This document shows, piece after piece, positions 25,801 to 35,869 of a stretch of DNA of 64,000 bases. Both the position numbers and the translations under genes were made by a program. The notes beneath the pieces are model-generated. The model was not told the DNA's origin. It did not search any database and saw nothing but the letters and a program-made list of their open reading frames with translations. Each line of letters begins with the position of its first letter. Positions within the stretch are counted from its first letter, which is position 1. Origin of the DNA: Ascarosepion bandense (taxonomy: Eukaryota > Mollusca > Cephalopoda > Sepiida > Sepiidae). The stretch covers positions 1,901,001 to 1,965,000 of the forward strand of contig JBBBDQ010000330.1 in NCBI GenBank assembly GCA_037127315.1, given 5' to 3'.

Positions 25801-28800
25801 TTAATAAAATATAAAGTAGAATCTGCAATGTTGTTAGTCTTAATCTGGCTTCTTGGCTTCACTTTCCCATCCCCATAACATAGCTTCCTTGTGCCTTTTC
25901 TATAAATATTTTCATAGTATTTGTTTTTATGAGTGTTTCTCTTTGGTACCTAGACTTTACAAAATTAAGTGCTGTACTAGATTGGCAGGTAGGTCTCATC
26001 ATTTTATGGTTGAAATGGTTAGATGTAACTAAGTTCTATGCAAACAGTTTTTTCTCTTGCACTAAAAAAAAATAAAATTTGAACTTGTTAAAAAATCATA
26101 TATGAGCAATTTGTTTTTCTCTCAAATAAATTAACAGCAAATATAATTAAACAAATGGTCTGTTACAAGATTGTTTTAATCTTTTCTGTTAATATTTTTG
26201 CATCTAAATAAATAAATACCAAATTCTGTCTGTCTGTTTGTGTGCCTGAAACACTCTATGTTCTACATAGACATTTTATACCATTTTGGAATCAGGATCT
26301 TGAGATTGAAGATCTACCCTTTATCTGGTGTTGAACATCCAGCATTGGGATTTGTTTCAGATGAGGGAGTAGTTAAAAATTCAAATGTTAAAATATCTAA
26401 AAAAAAAATTAGTTATGGAGTTTATAGTAACACAAAAACTTTGTGAATTTAAAATTTTTGTTTCAAATTTGGGTTAAAATATCTCCAAAACTTTATAAAC
26501 TGAGGAAATCAATTTTAATTCTTCAAAATGTCAAAGAATCAGAGAGAGATAAAGTGAAAGATTTCATGATGTGTCTTGAAATTCTGCAGAGTTTGTGATT
26601 TGAAGAAATCAACTAGATTGGAATTTTCGACTTTTGACTGTAATTGGACTTACAGCCCGAATCAAAGTGAAGTTTTGAAGTACCATGGAGTGAAATGAGG
26701 CATTCAAAGTTATTTCTTCAAAATTATCATTGCTGTTTTCCAAGGTCTCTCTAGTTTTGGGCCAGAAGCCCAATTAATCCTCCACAGGAGTTAGCTTAAA
26801 ATTTTGCACAGCTTATGGCTTCTAAGCTAGTACAAAATGTTGTTTTATTGTTAGATATTTTCCAAGATCAAAAAGTAGATTATAGTAATCATTAAAAATA
26901 CATGACTAAAAATATTCATTGTGCCTTAAACAAATAGCTAATTTATGTCTGGAACTGACAAGATATGAACACTTTCCATGTCAGTACTAATTCATGTGTG
27001 TATATTTTTAAATATGCCATTAACTAAAACTTATTAGACTATTCTATTCCATGTGTTTCATCTGTCAGCTTGAATATTCAAGAAATTTTATTAAAAACTA
27101 TGCATTCTCTGGTAGGATTCAAAGTTGGTTTATTCATCAATCCAACAGCTTGTTTATCACTTGAAACATTAATTTTAGTGGATACTCATATTATATTGGT
27201 GATCTTATTAAAGAAAAATGTACACTCTAGCAGGATTTGAACCTGTGTCTCTCTGAGCAGATAGAAACTCTTGTAGATCTGATATACCTTAACTGTCTCA
27301 GCCACAGAGCAGCCTCACTTATCAAGCTAAGTTTAAAGCATACCTTTAAGTGAAATCCTTGTATTAAATTCCTTGAAATTTTCATTTCTGTTCAGTTTCA
27401 TATCTAAACGAAATTTTCTAAAGTTATGTATTTTATTTATCAATCTGACAGATTTTTATCCCTTTAAATGTCATTTTTAGTGGATAATCATATTTGAGTA
27501 GATGCTCCATTTATTTATTAAACAGTATATTTTTCTTTAATAAGATTTCACAAATATTCAGGTTGGTAGCCGAAAATAAATATATTTGGAAACTTAATAA
27601 AGAAATGTGCGTAAACTGGTAGATGAGTCTACTCAAATATGGGTATCCACTAAAAATAACTTTTGTCGTAATAAATTAAAGCATAAAACCCATTTTCATA
27701 TATCTTCTTCTGTCCAGTTTTACTTCCCTTTTTTCCCCCCCGTATCTGAGAGTTAGAAGTTCTGCCATGCTGTCCAGGTCTGATGTTCATTAATGGTCTG
27801 ATGGGACCCACAACAGAGTGACTCACCCAAACACGAATGACACCTTCACTATTAGTTCCGGCCCTGTTATTACTAACCATATCTGGATTTGACATGACAT
27901 GAAATTTGAAGCAAAATTTTCACAGCTGGATGCCCTTTCTAACGCCAACCCCTTTAAATAAATATATAAATTTGTTTGATTATTTAATTGCAAAGATGCA
28001 TGATGAAATATGGGTCCTGCTTATATGCTTATTTTTTTATTTTTTTCCAGGTGTGTTGGGCGACAGCAGTGCCTGTTCCAGCAACCACTTTCCCTCATTA
28101 AGATGAGGTAAGTATTTTATTTCTAAAGCTCTTCAAGTTCTGATTGTAATTCTTTTCCATAAACAACTTTATTTTGTATGTATTTGGGTGATTTTTTTTT
28201 TCTTTTTTTAAACTATCAATTTGCTTATCAAAGAAAGGTCTTCTTTTTTAAATAGGTAACTATATGAAAAGAAGAAAAAGATTCAGTAAAACAGTGATAA
28301 AACAGATGGGTTTTCCCAGAAAATTATGGAATCTATTGTATCTTCAGTCAAATAAGCCTTTCTGTCTTGATTCTCTCCCCTTAAATAAGTAACAAGAATA
28401 TTTATTTTTTACTTAATTACTTTTCAAGTAATTTTTTTCTGTTTTGAATTATCAGGAAAAAATGGCAAAAATTCTCTTTCAGACTTTTTCTTGAATAAAT
28501 TCGAATATACTTCATGCTATTATCAAATAAAAAAAAACTCTTTTACCAGTTAACCTTTAATGCTTACAATAATTGTTTATGTCAGGTGTCATATGTAATA
28601 TATACTTGGGCGATCATTTCTATTTTTATCTATATTCAAACTCAACTCTCCAGTTTCTCATTCTGTGCCAATATCCATTGCACCCCCATACACATAATTG
28701 TTTATCAGAGTATAAAACAGAATTTGCAACAGGTCCTCTGATTAGAGGTGTTCATTCATATCTATTTATTGATAAAATGAAGTACAAAAGAATGGCTAGA

Positions 28801-31800
28801 AAAAAATTCAGAAAAACTTATTAAAATAATGGAAGAATAAAACAAAAACAAAAAATATTATTCCCTTCTTCAGAAGTTGCATGTTTTCTATAGATTCTGT
28901 TTTTACTAAACTAGAAATAAATTAAAGAAGCACACTTTCCCACACACGTATCCATTGGATCTGTGGGTAGTGTTAATGGTTATCAATGCAGGAAGTGGAA
29001 TTGGCAAGTTGAGTTCAGATTTCAGCCTAGTCTGTTGTATTCACTTTCACATAAATGTTTTGGTAAGGCATGAATTCATTTCTTCTCCCCACATCTGGTC
29101 ATGTGTTAAATAATAGGGTAGATTGATCTCTCTGGCCTTGGCATTAAGCTGGACTAGGAGAATGTTTTCCAAGAAGTTATGATAATTCACAGGAATCTGT
29201 GGAGAGCCATGATTGTCTACATCCTGAAAGGACATATTTTAGTTCTAAAGAAAAAATTCTTATCTAAATATTAGTAAAGCTTACATAAGGTCATCATCAT
29301 GTCCAATAAGTCTAGACATTAAAGGTTGTTGATAATTCTGCTTGTTCATTTTAATTCTGACAAGATTAGGATAAAATCATTATCAATTTTGAGATGGGAT
29401 ATTTTCATTTAGGTATTAGCATTCTTATTGTCTTTTCATTGCAATATTTTGGCATACAACTGAAGAAAACTGGAGAGTGCATTGGCTGAAATGTGAAAAC
29501 AACAAAGATGAGGATATTGTTACTAATGTAACAAATTTAGTCTAATAAAGTCCTAAAGGACAAAACGGGTCACGTGAAAACTTTTTTCACTTATACATTT
29601 TTTCCCCCCAATATTGTTCTTGATATATAAAACAAATTATGTATCATTATCACACACACTCGCACATACATCATTCCTTGTCAAATCAACAAGGGTCTGA
29701 CCATCATCAACACAGATTTTTTTCAAATTTGGTACATAATACAAATTGAATGGTACTTATTTTACTTATCTAGGTCAAATAGTTCCTGAGATATGACCCT
29801 TTGACATTTTATCTTAACATTAATTCATGACATTTTTCAATAATTATTTTCAGTGTCACTTTTTCATATAAAAATCTTGTATAATCAAAATGTAAACAAA
29901 ATCAAAGATAAAGAATTTTTATTTTCCTCCAAATTGGTCAACATTTAACCAGAAATAACACAAATTTTGTTGATTTTTATGATGATAGATCTTATTTGAA
30001 TATCAATGTGCGTTGTGGTGCTGTAGATACTGGCTTGAAACGAAAAATCAGTGGGGGAGTTCGAATGAGTTCGAATTCCTTGCATTCACTTATGCACAAA
30101 TATTCTTGGGAAAGGTATTAATTCGTTTCTTCCTTTCAGTTATGAGTTAAATAACAGGACAGATTGGGTTCTATAGCCTTGACTGGCAACCAGTATACTG
30201 CAGAAAGTAATGGCAACCTATTGTGGGATAAATTAAAGGTCAAATGTCAAGATCAAGTTATCTTATTTGACTTTTAAACAAAAAAAAGGAAGTGGATTAT
30301 GTTTTAGATCTGTCCAAGTACTTTGAAATAGTATATTTAGCTATATATATAAATTAGCTATGTAGGTGAAACACATCTATCTCATTTATATTTAAACTTT
30401 GATTATTTTCCAAAATTCATCTTTTTGTCATAGTTTGGGAACACTTTGACCTAGATATATAAGATAGGTACCATTCAATTTGTATCATGAATATTTATAA
30501 GTGTATCAATTTAAAAACAAAAAAAAAGGTAAACAATTCTTGTAAAAATTCATTCATTGAAAAAATGTTTTTTCTTAAGACAGTAATGTCCTTAAATCTT
30601 AAGTTTTTGAAATTTCATGAAATTAAATAAGTTGGCGTAGGGAGTAACATATGCAAAAACAAAAAATTTTTACCAAGATTTTCTAAAAGAAAAACAATTA
30701 AAAAATAAATTAATCCATTTGTGAATATAGAGTAGCATCCAAACGTTAAGAGCTAGTAAGAACAAGTAAATTTAAATATCTATTAAAAAAAAAAACTACT
30801 GAACACTACGTCCTAATTTTTAGCACACACTTAGGTATGCACAATATCTATCTGTGGTGAAAATTTTATTGAAGTACAAGAATTATTTTGCAAGTTATTG
30901 ACAAGTTATGAAATATTCTGAAAAATCAAGGTGTCCAAAAGTTAAATGCTCATTTTTTGTTAAATAATTCAAACATTTTAATTTTCTGCATGTTGATTAC
31001 CCATTTTTTCTTTGTACGGGTGGCCATATGCGATCTTTATCATTAAAAGGTCATGTGATTGTTGTTCTCCCTTACATGAAAAAAAAATGAAAAAAAATCA
31101 GGGCAGACCTGAAGGAGACTACCACCACCTTTTAAATTTGTTGTTTTTCATTTTTTTACTTTTTCAATGCAGTCTTATTGATTATTACATAAAGTTTCCA
31201 ATTACCAAAAAAATTTGGAAAAATTTCAATATTTAAACAATTTTAGGGTGGGGGGCTTAGTTTCTCCTAAAACATTATATTAAATCGACCCTCCATTTTG
31301 GAACCACTCGCGTTGGGGTCGCTTTGTTTTGGTTCTTTTGGGACAAATTGTTGCTCTTGTTTTTGCTTTTTCAAGTTTCCTTCAGTTCTTATGATGGCAT
31401 CTTCCTCGGAAACTCCAAGAATGACTTTATTCAAAAATTTTGCAAAGGATTCAGTTGTTGAATATATGCAAACAAAAAAGTGAATAGCACAGGATCGATT
31501 TACTATAAGATTGTATGAAAAACTGAGCCCCCCACTAAAATTGTTTAAATATTGAAATTTTTCCAAATTTTCTTTGTCAATTGGAAAGTTTAGGGTTTAA
31601 TCGATAAGATTGCACAGAAAAAAGTAAAAAAAAAAAAATTGATAATCAACAAATTTACAGGTGGTGGTAATGTTGTACTGGTGAGTGGTTCCAAAATGAA
31701 AGATCGATTTACTACAATGTTGTATGAAAAACTGAGCCCCCACTAAAATTGTTTAAATATTGAAATTTTTCCAAATTTTTTTTGTCAATCGAAGAGTTTA

Positions 31801-34474
31801 GGGTGTAATCGATCAGATTGCACTAAAAAAAAATTGAAAACAAAATTGAAAAACAACAAATTTAAGGGTGGTGGTAGTCTCCTTCAGGTCTGCCAAAATC
31901 TGTGTATTTAACCTTTAGCCTATACCAAATCATCTTTCATACTTTTGGCCCACTACTGTAAATCATCAGTTGTTACATCTGATAAGGTGTTGACAGCTGT
32001 GATAACAAGGCTACCGTAATTGAGAAACGTTCTTTTGAAAAATTTCATGCAGTGAGCAAGCAATTCTTGTTTCAAGGGAACTTCAGGTAAGTTTAAATTC
32101 GTTAATTTGAATAAAATAATGTGTCAACGAGATGTATTTTATTTTTGTAAGATATTTTAAAACCGAGAATTGGCTGCTGTTTACAATTGATGAAAAATAG
32201 TGGAAAGTTTGAAATTTAAAAAAAAATTTTTTAACCTGAAATGTTTTGATTTCGATCAGTATAATTTTGGTTTAAAATACACCAGGGTATTTTGTTTACA
32301 GTAATTAGTAAATTTAATCTCTTGGTTATTATTTAAAGATAAAATTATAGCTTCAAGAAAACTTTTTTTATTTTTAAAAATTCAATTTAAATTGAGGTAT
32401 CAAAAATTGAGTGGAGGTACCTAGAAGTCCTGAAGGTTTTATTAAAATCTGACAGTTATTTGATTTTTTGCAAGAGTTTTCAAATCAGTGTTTTTTCACT
32501 AGAAAAAAAAAGGCACTAAAACATTAATCATGAATATTATGTTGAATGCTGCCACAAAAAAAAACAAAAAAAACAAAAACAATTTTTTATCCAAAATTTC
32601 AAACCTGCTAGGAAGGATTAAAAAATTTAATAAAATATTTAAAAAAATACTTTGGTCATTCTTAATAACTTTAAGATTAACTTTGCTTTTAAGTTTGAGT
32701 GTTTTTTTTCATCAAATTAGTGGATGTGTGTTGGTTTTGGAAATGAGGGGAAGAAAAAATTCATTTTGATATTTGCTGTTAGTCAAATCTTTTAGCAATA
32801 AGAACCTGTTAAGAAATGATTTTGGCAAGCAGATAAGATTTTACTTGCTTTCAGTAACAGGCAAATATTTTATGTATGTTTTAAGTTTTGTTTTCTTTCA
32901 GATTCTCTCTCACTTCTTTTTAATTTATTTTTTTTTTCATGTTTTAATTAGGCGTATGTTTCTGCTTTCCCTGTTGGATTGCTAACCTCCAAAGCCCCCT
33001 GTCTGGTGATGGGATAATTATTGTCCTTAACATTTTTTGGTCAGATTCAGTATCATTTTCTTTTGTAGGGTCCCAGTTGTTATGGCTTCTACTTCCGAAA
33101 GATCATATGATGACATGCGCAAATTCTGGGATAAAAACAAACGATTAGAAAGACCACTATCGCCACACCTTACAATTTACAGGTGAGGCATAGAGTTGCA
33201 TTTTTAATTCACCCCCTCCCCCCGCCACACATTTTTTATTTTATTTTTTTTAAAAAATGTACCTAATTTTTGATTTTGGCTTTTATATGACTTAATTTTT
33301 ATATATTTACATGAGATGGAGCTAAGGATTTAATTATTTGTTTTCTAATGATTGAATATTTCTATTGTGACACCTGATTTCAAAAATAGTTAAAGAAATT
33401 ATTAAAAATAAGTTGCTATTGAAAAATTTTCACCTTCTAATGCACACTTATCTTTTTTTTTTTCCATGATGAGTTGCTTTTTTATATCATGATAAAAGTT
33501 CAGTCAGAATATTTTGTAGTGTTTTACTTTTTATGAGTGTAAATTGTTAAGCTGAATTTTTTTACATACTTATCATTAAATAAATTCTCTTCGTCAGGCC
33601 TCAACTGACCTCTATTCTTTCTCTGGCTCATCGAGCAACTGGCATTGCCATGTCTGCAAGTAAGTAACAATACTTTCTGGTTTGAACAATTTTTTTTGTC
33701 TGAGCACTTGAAAATTATTAAACTTTTAAGCTTTGCTTCTTTAGTGAATTAACCTTGTAAATTGTTTTGTTAGATAGTTTTTGAAATATAAAAGCTTTTT
33801 TTCTCTTTTTTTTTTTTTTCAGTCTTAAGCAGTAGTTTTTAATTATTTATTTTTTCTTTCAGTCTGATAAAATAATTACAATTTTTGAAACCAATAACTT
33901 TTTACCACAGTTTATTAAAAGACAAAAAAAGAAAAGAACAAAGGTGCAAGTAAACATATCTTTTTATTGCCCCCACCTCTTTTTGATATGTTTACAAAAT
34001 GGATGAAAGGAGAGATAAAATTTTTTTTTTAAACCTATCTTTTCCAAAAGTAAACTAAAAAATAAATATTATTTAATGTACTCTTTCGTGTTTTGATATT
34101 GAAATTGAACATTTTTCAAATATTTGTCTGTCTATTGTTTCTATTTTTACTGTTTACAGCTGTCACTGCTTTGGCAATTGCATTCTTGGGATTGCCACAT
34201 GACTTTACTCATTATGTAAACTTAATCCAGGATATGAGCCTGCCTCCTTATGTGATTAATGGGGCAAAATATATGGCTGTTTTCCCCTTTATATTTCACA
34301 CAGCGAATGGTATCAGACATTTGGTAAGCAAACTTTTCATACTTTTCATCTCTCCTTCCCTAATGGACAGTTATTCACCTACCATTTATGTTTTGAATGT
34401 AATTGTTGTTAAGTTATACAAAACATATGAATCTATCATATTTTATTCAACTATGAACTTTGTCAATTATTCTC

Positions 34475-34515
<41 letters not shown>

Positions 34516-35869
34516 CCTCGGCCCTCATCTGAATATGGACTTTGTTCTTGTGGGTAATGTCTGAGAGAGACTGCTCTCTTATTGCTGGAATGGGTGTTTA
34601 TCTAGTCAGATCAGGTGCTTCTGCTATATATCTAGAAATTCTTGACAAAATCCAAAGAAGGATTTGCAATATTATCATTCCAAAATTGCATTTTGACTTC
34701 AATCACCATTCCACAACTGTAAGATTGCCTTTTCAATAAATATTTTTATAGCAATTCTTCGGATTAGCTTTTCTCTTTGATTCCTTGACTTCAGAAATTT
34801 AAGCACAGTACTAGACTGGCAGGCAGGTCTCATCTTTTTATTGATGAAATTGCTAAGTTCTATTCTAATAGTTTCTTCTCTCCTGTGGAATTCTCTTATA
34901 GCTTCCCTGTCAATTTCAATCAATCAATTAAAAAAAAAAAAGGTAGTCGTCTCCGTTTAATTGCCCTTTCTTCATAATGTTTTCTCAGTTTCTTTCACTC
35001 TCAATACCTCCATTGTGTCTTAGTAGCTTTATTGCCTTGCTTGCAGTGAAATGATTAAAAAAACGAAATTCTGTTGTCTGGTTCTTACCATGTGTGACTA
35101 TTGTGTTTATATATCAGCGGCCAGGAAGTCATCTGTCATGCCAACCTGTTGATGTACCTGGTTTCTCTGATATCATACTGAGTGCAAAGTATATTCTGAT
35201 GATCTAGGATGAGTCATGGACTACACTAAATTCTTAAACTTGTGACATTTGGATTTCTGGGAGACCAAATTTAATAATTTTTGTTTGTTTATTCCCAGTT
35301 ACAGAATGTTGGTATATATATTTTTTTATTGTTTTACATTCAGCATAATGTGTTATTTTTAATAACAAGTTGGGCATAGTCCATAGGGGATATGTTCAAC
35401 TGGTTAATATCAGGCAACTAACATGCTAAACTGTGGTACTGAATGGGATATTTACTGTAGTTCCTCTTAATTCACCAAGACAAAACATTACAATGTTAAT
35501 TTCAATCATTTAAGTTCAGAAGCCATGAGAGGCATACCAACTGTAGCATCACACTATTTATTATTATTATTATTTTCTTTCTTCATTTTTTTACCCTGTT
35601 TAGTAAGATCCTTAGAGTAAGGCAAGGTAGTAAATAAATGCATTTTGTTTATACAGACTCAAAATCTTAAGTGATACTTAATATGTATTTTCTTTGACAA
35701 TGCTCTCCTAAGTAGGTGAGTACAATTTTATATATATATATCTTTATTTATATTTTTTCAGGCTTGGGACTGGGCAACTGGCTTCAAATTGAATACTCTC
35801 TACAAGACAGGCTACCTGTGTGTTGGCACATCAGTGTTTCTTACAGCTCTAATTGTACACCTATGTTAA
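13876..35869 (+). CDS. SDHC: Succinate dehydrogenase cytochrome b560 subunit, mitochondrial (six coding exons)
   Basis: SDHC anchors complex II in the inner mitochondrial membrane, where it binds ubiquinone and shares a heme b with SDHD. Coding exons are 13876-13892, 28051-28107, 33069-33182, 33598-33659, 34160-34323 and 35762-35869 (stop TAA at 35867). They give 173 residues against 169 in human. All introns are GT-AG and every split codon rejoins in frame. The N-terminus MALLLR...CVGRQQ resembles the human start and is a plausible transit peptide. Family motifs are RPLSPHLTIY (53-62), S71-L-A-H-R75 with the quinone-site Ser and Arg, and FHTANGIRHL (129-138), whose His130 is the expected heme ligand. 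Three membrane helices fit about 79-97, 115-135 and 150-172. The gene is stretched to 22 kb by repeat-filled introns. Confidence 0.93.
14582..14633. repeat. 19-bp perfect hairpin in SDHC intron 1
   Basis: ATTCTTCATTTCACTTGTT (14582-14600) pairs with the arm at 14615-14633 across a 14-base loop, 700 bp downstream of SDHC exon 1. Confidence 0.85.
14640..16185. other. AT-rich intronic interval with a palindrome
   Basis: No gene or clear element is visible. 15299-15392 is a nested imperfect palindrome: GGATGTG and CACATCC at the ends, and a near-perfect stem around GTGAATAATTTAATTAAT (15338-15380) inside. It could be a MITE. Long A and T runs occur at 15061-15070, 15103-15116 and 15482-15490. 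Confidence 0.5.
16190..16360 (+). repeat. Interspersed repeat, copy 1
   Basis: The segment starting ATAACCTTCAGGAAATTGTG and ending ATTGAATCTGTAC is about 75-80% identical by eye to 24300-24475 on the same strand. The class is unknown; the second copy directly follows a SINE. Confidence 0.6.
16588..18060 (-). mobile_element. Jockey/I-like LINE, RT half, decayed
   Basis: On the minus strand the frame runs from RT fingers (SGGDGIPIIVLKKGAPELS, about 18030) through SDKQYGFHFTRST (17740) and FINNLLDVIRSQVGIY (17650) to the thumb and a C-terminal region. It ends with the tail GGGGTGAAATGATT plus an A-run (16588-16625). The catalytic YADD has become YIDN, and frameshifts are present, so it is dead. 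The same family occurs at 21400, 34555, 40396, 57924 and 58655. Confidence 0.75.
18210..18784. mobile_element. Non-autonomous hAT-like DNA transposon
   Basis: Terminal inverted repeats CAGTGGTTGGCAACCT (18218) and AGGCTGCCAACTCCTG (ending 18776) are typical of hAT elements. The flanking bases CATTAAAT (18210-18217) and CATTAAAC (18777-18784) form an 8-bp target duplication with one change. The 559-bp body has no transposase frame and repeats TTTGGCCCTC near its right end. Confidence 0.8.
18785..20685. other. Intronic interval without recognised element
   Basis: Contains a (GTTGCT)n run at about 18830, long T-rich tracts at 19300-19360, ACACACACA at 19803-19812 and a (CAG)5 run at 20469-20485. 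A short minus-strand open stretch at 19784-20038 has no recognisable motif. Nothing else could be supported. Confidence 0.4.
20690..20985 (-). mobile_element. RTE-like LINE 3' end
   Basis: The minus-strand frame reads MFNVMETKRKIILNIRKRR, then QLKFLRHTMRKEGLETQIL, LTGQVEGKRDKG and a distal ATGATCACCTACATCCTGAA end. This is the C-terminus and 3' end of the same family as 10086-11150, 5'-truncated as is usual for LINEs. Confidence 0.7.
21400..22645 (+). mobile_element. Jockey/I-like LINE, RT half with intact YADD
   Basis: STADV (about 21410) and VFGRVWHTGLL (21500) lead to GLPQDSILDPTLFPIFIND (21652) and GIYADDITIYSHLNS (21740-21785). Then come LLSFNHHRDTFLPA (21880), LIGLTLSTDLKW (21972), IEYCCHI (22120) and the tail AAAATGATTAAATAAACAAA (from 22621). 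The RT active-site YADD is intact but stops and frameshifts break the frame at several places. Confidence 0.8.
23282..23486. mobile_element. piggyBac-like MITE with TTAA target sites
   Basis: The 197-bp body is bounded by TTAA (23282-23285 and 23483-23486). The terminal inverted repeats begin CCCTCTAGGGCCATTCGTAT and are near-perfect for about 31 bp. TTAA flanks and CCCT-type termini are the piggyBac hallmark. There is no transposase. A diverged copy of its interior lies at 46468-46548. Confidence 0.85.
23497..23862 (-). mobile_element. 5S rRNA + tRNA composite SINE, copy 1
   Basis: Read on the minus strand, the element begins with a 5S rRNA-like part (23862-23757): ACAGCCATATCACATTGAAA, AAAGTTAAACAACGTCGAGC, TAGTTAGTATCTAGATGAGTG and GGGAATACAGGGTG. 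These are the successive landmarks of metazoan 5S rRNA, including the internal A box, intermediate element and C box. A tRNA-like unit follows (A box GTGGTATAATGG, B box AGTCTCAATTCC; about 23756-23680). Next is a body shared with the tRNA SINEs (ACTTATATGCAAATACC..., CTATAGGTTAAT) and an A/T-rich tail. It abuts the piggyBac-like MITE. Confidence 0.75.
23988..24294 (+). mobile_element. tRNA-derived SINE, full length
   Basis: The head has A box TGGTACAGTGG (24000-24010) and B box GGTTCAAATTCC (24043-24054). The body reads CACTTACGCGCAAATACCC, TTATGGATTAAATAACAGG and TAGCCTTGGTCGGCAACCAG. It ends with the palindromic tail GACATGATTGCCCAAGTGTG ... CACTTAACTGACTGA. At least five further copies are in the window, mostly on the minus strand. 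Confidence 0.85.
24300..24475 (+). repeat. Interspersed repeat, copy 2
   Basis: This is the second copy of the 16190-16360 repeat (GTAACCTTCAAGGAATTTTG ... CCACCAAGTCTGTAC), sitting directly behind the SINE. The class is unknown. Confidence 0.6.
24480..25555. other. Intronic interval without recognised element
   Basis: AT-rich sequence within SDHC intron 1. No coding or repeat structure could be supported. Confidence 0.4.
25560..26090 (+). mobile_element. Jockey/I-like LINE fragment, strongly diverged
   Basis: Scattered matches follow the family order of the copy at 21879-22600: GGCTGATGCTAACCTCC (25567), the RSAARKVGSL-like stretch (25645-25675), an EYCC-like region (25740-25760) and ends near AGTTTTTTCTCTTGCACT. 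It is an old, broken copy on the plus strand. Confidence 0.5.
26090..27220. other. Intronic interval without recognised element
   Basis: AT-rich. A motif near 27165-27200 (TTTTAGTGGATACTCATATT) recurs at about 27476 and, inverted, at about 27640, suggesting one or more worn inverted-repeat elements. No coding sequence. Confidence 0.4.
27225..27315 (-). mobile_element. tRNA-like (Ser/Leu type) pseudogene or SINE head
   Basis: On the minus strand, GTGGCTGAGACAGTTAAGG gives an A box of class II tRNA type. A long variable-arm-like stretch follows, then ACAGGTTCAAATCCTG with a perfect B box (GGTTCAAATCC). The acceptor stem does not pair well, so it is a pseudogene or SINE head rather than a working tRNA. 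Confidence 0.55.
28051..28107 (+). CDS. SDHC: SDHC coding exon 2 (57 nt)
   Basis: It lies between acceptor TTTTTTCCAG and donor GTAAGT. It encodes CVGRQQCLFQQPLSLIKM, a basic, acid-free stretch fitting the mitochondrial transit peptide, and ends with AG, which joins the G of exon 3 to make Arg. Confidence 0.8.
28955..29246 (+). mobile_element. tRNA-type SINE with RTE-like 3' tail
   Basis: A head with a tRNA-like start (TCTGTGGGTAGTGTTAATGG) and GTTCAGATTTCAG is followed by the common SINE body (CACTTTCACATAAATG..., TGTGTTAAATAATAGGGTAG). The element ends with GAGAGCCATGATTGTCTACA and TCCTGAAAGGACAT. That end is the same as the final codons of the RTE-like LINEs at 10086 and 20690, so this SINE appears to borrow the RTE tail. 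Confidence 0.6.
30005..30235 (+). mobile_element. tRNA-derived SINE, 3'-truncated
   Basis: Same family as 23988: TGTGCGTTGTGGTGCTGTAG, a duplicated GAGTTCGAATGAGTTCGAAT around the B box, TGAGTTAAATAACAGGACAG and CAACCTATTGTGGGATAA. It lacks the distal palindromic tail. Confidence 0.8.
31102..31894. mobile_element. Foldback-type element with about 210-bp inverted arms
   Basis: GGCAGACCTGAAGGAGACTA (31102) is matched inverted by TAGTCTCCTTCAGGTCTGCC (ending 31894). The arms run to about 31311 and from about 31681. A further copy of the right arm lies at about 31491-31690 in direct orientation. Short open frames inside are chance. No transposase is seen. Confidence 0.75.
31900..33068 (+). other. 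Intronic interval before SDHC exon 3
   Basis: AT-rich with A/T homopolymers. A donor-like CTTCAG|GTAAGT at 32093 follows an open stretch, but no start codon or required partner exon was found, so it is not called as an exon. Confidence 0.4.
33069..33182 (+). CDS. SDHC: SDHC coding exon 3
   Basis: Acceptor TTTTGTAG, donor GTGAGG. It encodes VPVVMASTSERSYDDM, then RKFWDKNKRLERPLSPHLTIY. This is the matrix-side N-terminal segment with the SPH-x-TIY signature shared by all SDHC proteins. An internal Met (33082) could serve as a start, but that would remove the transit peptide. Confidence 0.93.
33598..33659 (+). CDS. SDHC: SDHC coding exon 4
   Basis: Acceptor TTCGTCAG, donor GTAAGT. It encodes PQLTSILSLAHRATGIAMSA, which includes the Ser and Arg of the ubiquinone site and the start of the first membrane helix. 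Confidence 0.93.
34160..34323 (+). CDS. SDHC: SDHC coding exon 5
   Basis: Acceptor TGTTTACAG, donor GTAAGC. It encodes helix 1 (VTALAIAFLGL), the loop LIQDMSLPPYVINGAK and helix 2 with the heme-ligand region VFPFIFHTANGIRHL. It ends in phase 0. Confidence 0.95.
34478..34514. repeat. (GT)n microsatellite in SDHC intron 5
   Basis: About 18 GT units lie 155 bp downstream of the exon 5 donor. Confidence 0.95.
34555..35065 (+). mobile_element. Jockey/I-like LINE 3' fragment in SDHC intron 5
   Basis: SGASAIYLEILDKIQRRICN (34611-34670) is the conserved thumb segment of the family. The tail TTATTGCCTTGCTTGCAGTG, AAATGATTAAAAAAACG follows at 35029-35065. It is 5'-truncated on the plus strand. Confidence 0.75.
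35762..35869 (+). CDS. SDHC: SDHC coding exon 6 with stop
   Basis: Acceptor TATTTTTTCAG. It encodes AWDWATGFKLNTLYKTG and the last membrane helix YLCVGTSVFLTALIVHLC, then TAA. Confidence 0.93.
   Translation, partial: AWDWATGFKLNTLYKTGYLCVGTSVFLTALIVHLC

Noticed and set aside
27225..27315. Functional tRNA gene on the minus strand
   Set aside because: A and B boxes are good, but the acceptor stem does not pair and no clear anticodon loop forms; kept only as a tRNA-like pseudogene/SINE head.
32020..32093. Candidate alternative first exon of SDHC ending at GTAAGT
   Set aside because: It keeps phase with exon 3 but has no ATG after the upstream stop, whereas the 13876 and 28051 exons supply start, phase and a plausible transit peptide. 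A noncoding alternative exon cannot be excluded.
34093..34557. 154-codon frame containing SDHC exon 5
   Set aside because: Only 34160-34323 is coding; the rest is intron reading through a (GT)n repeat.
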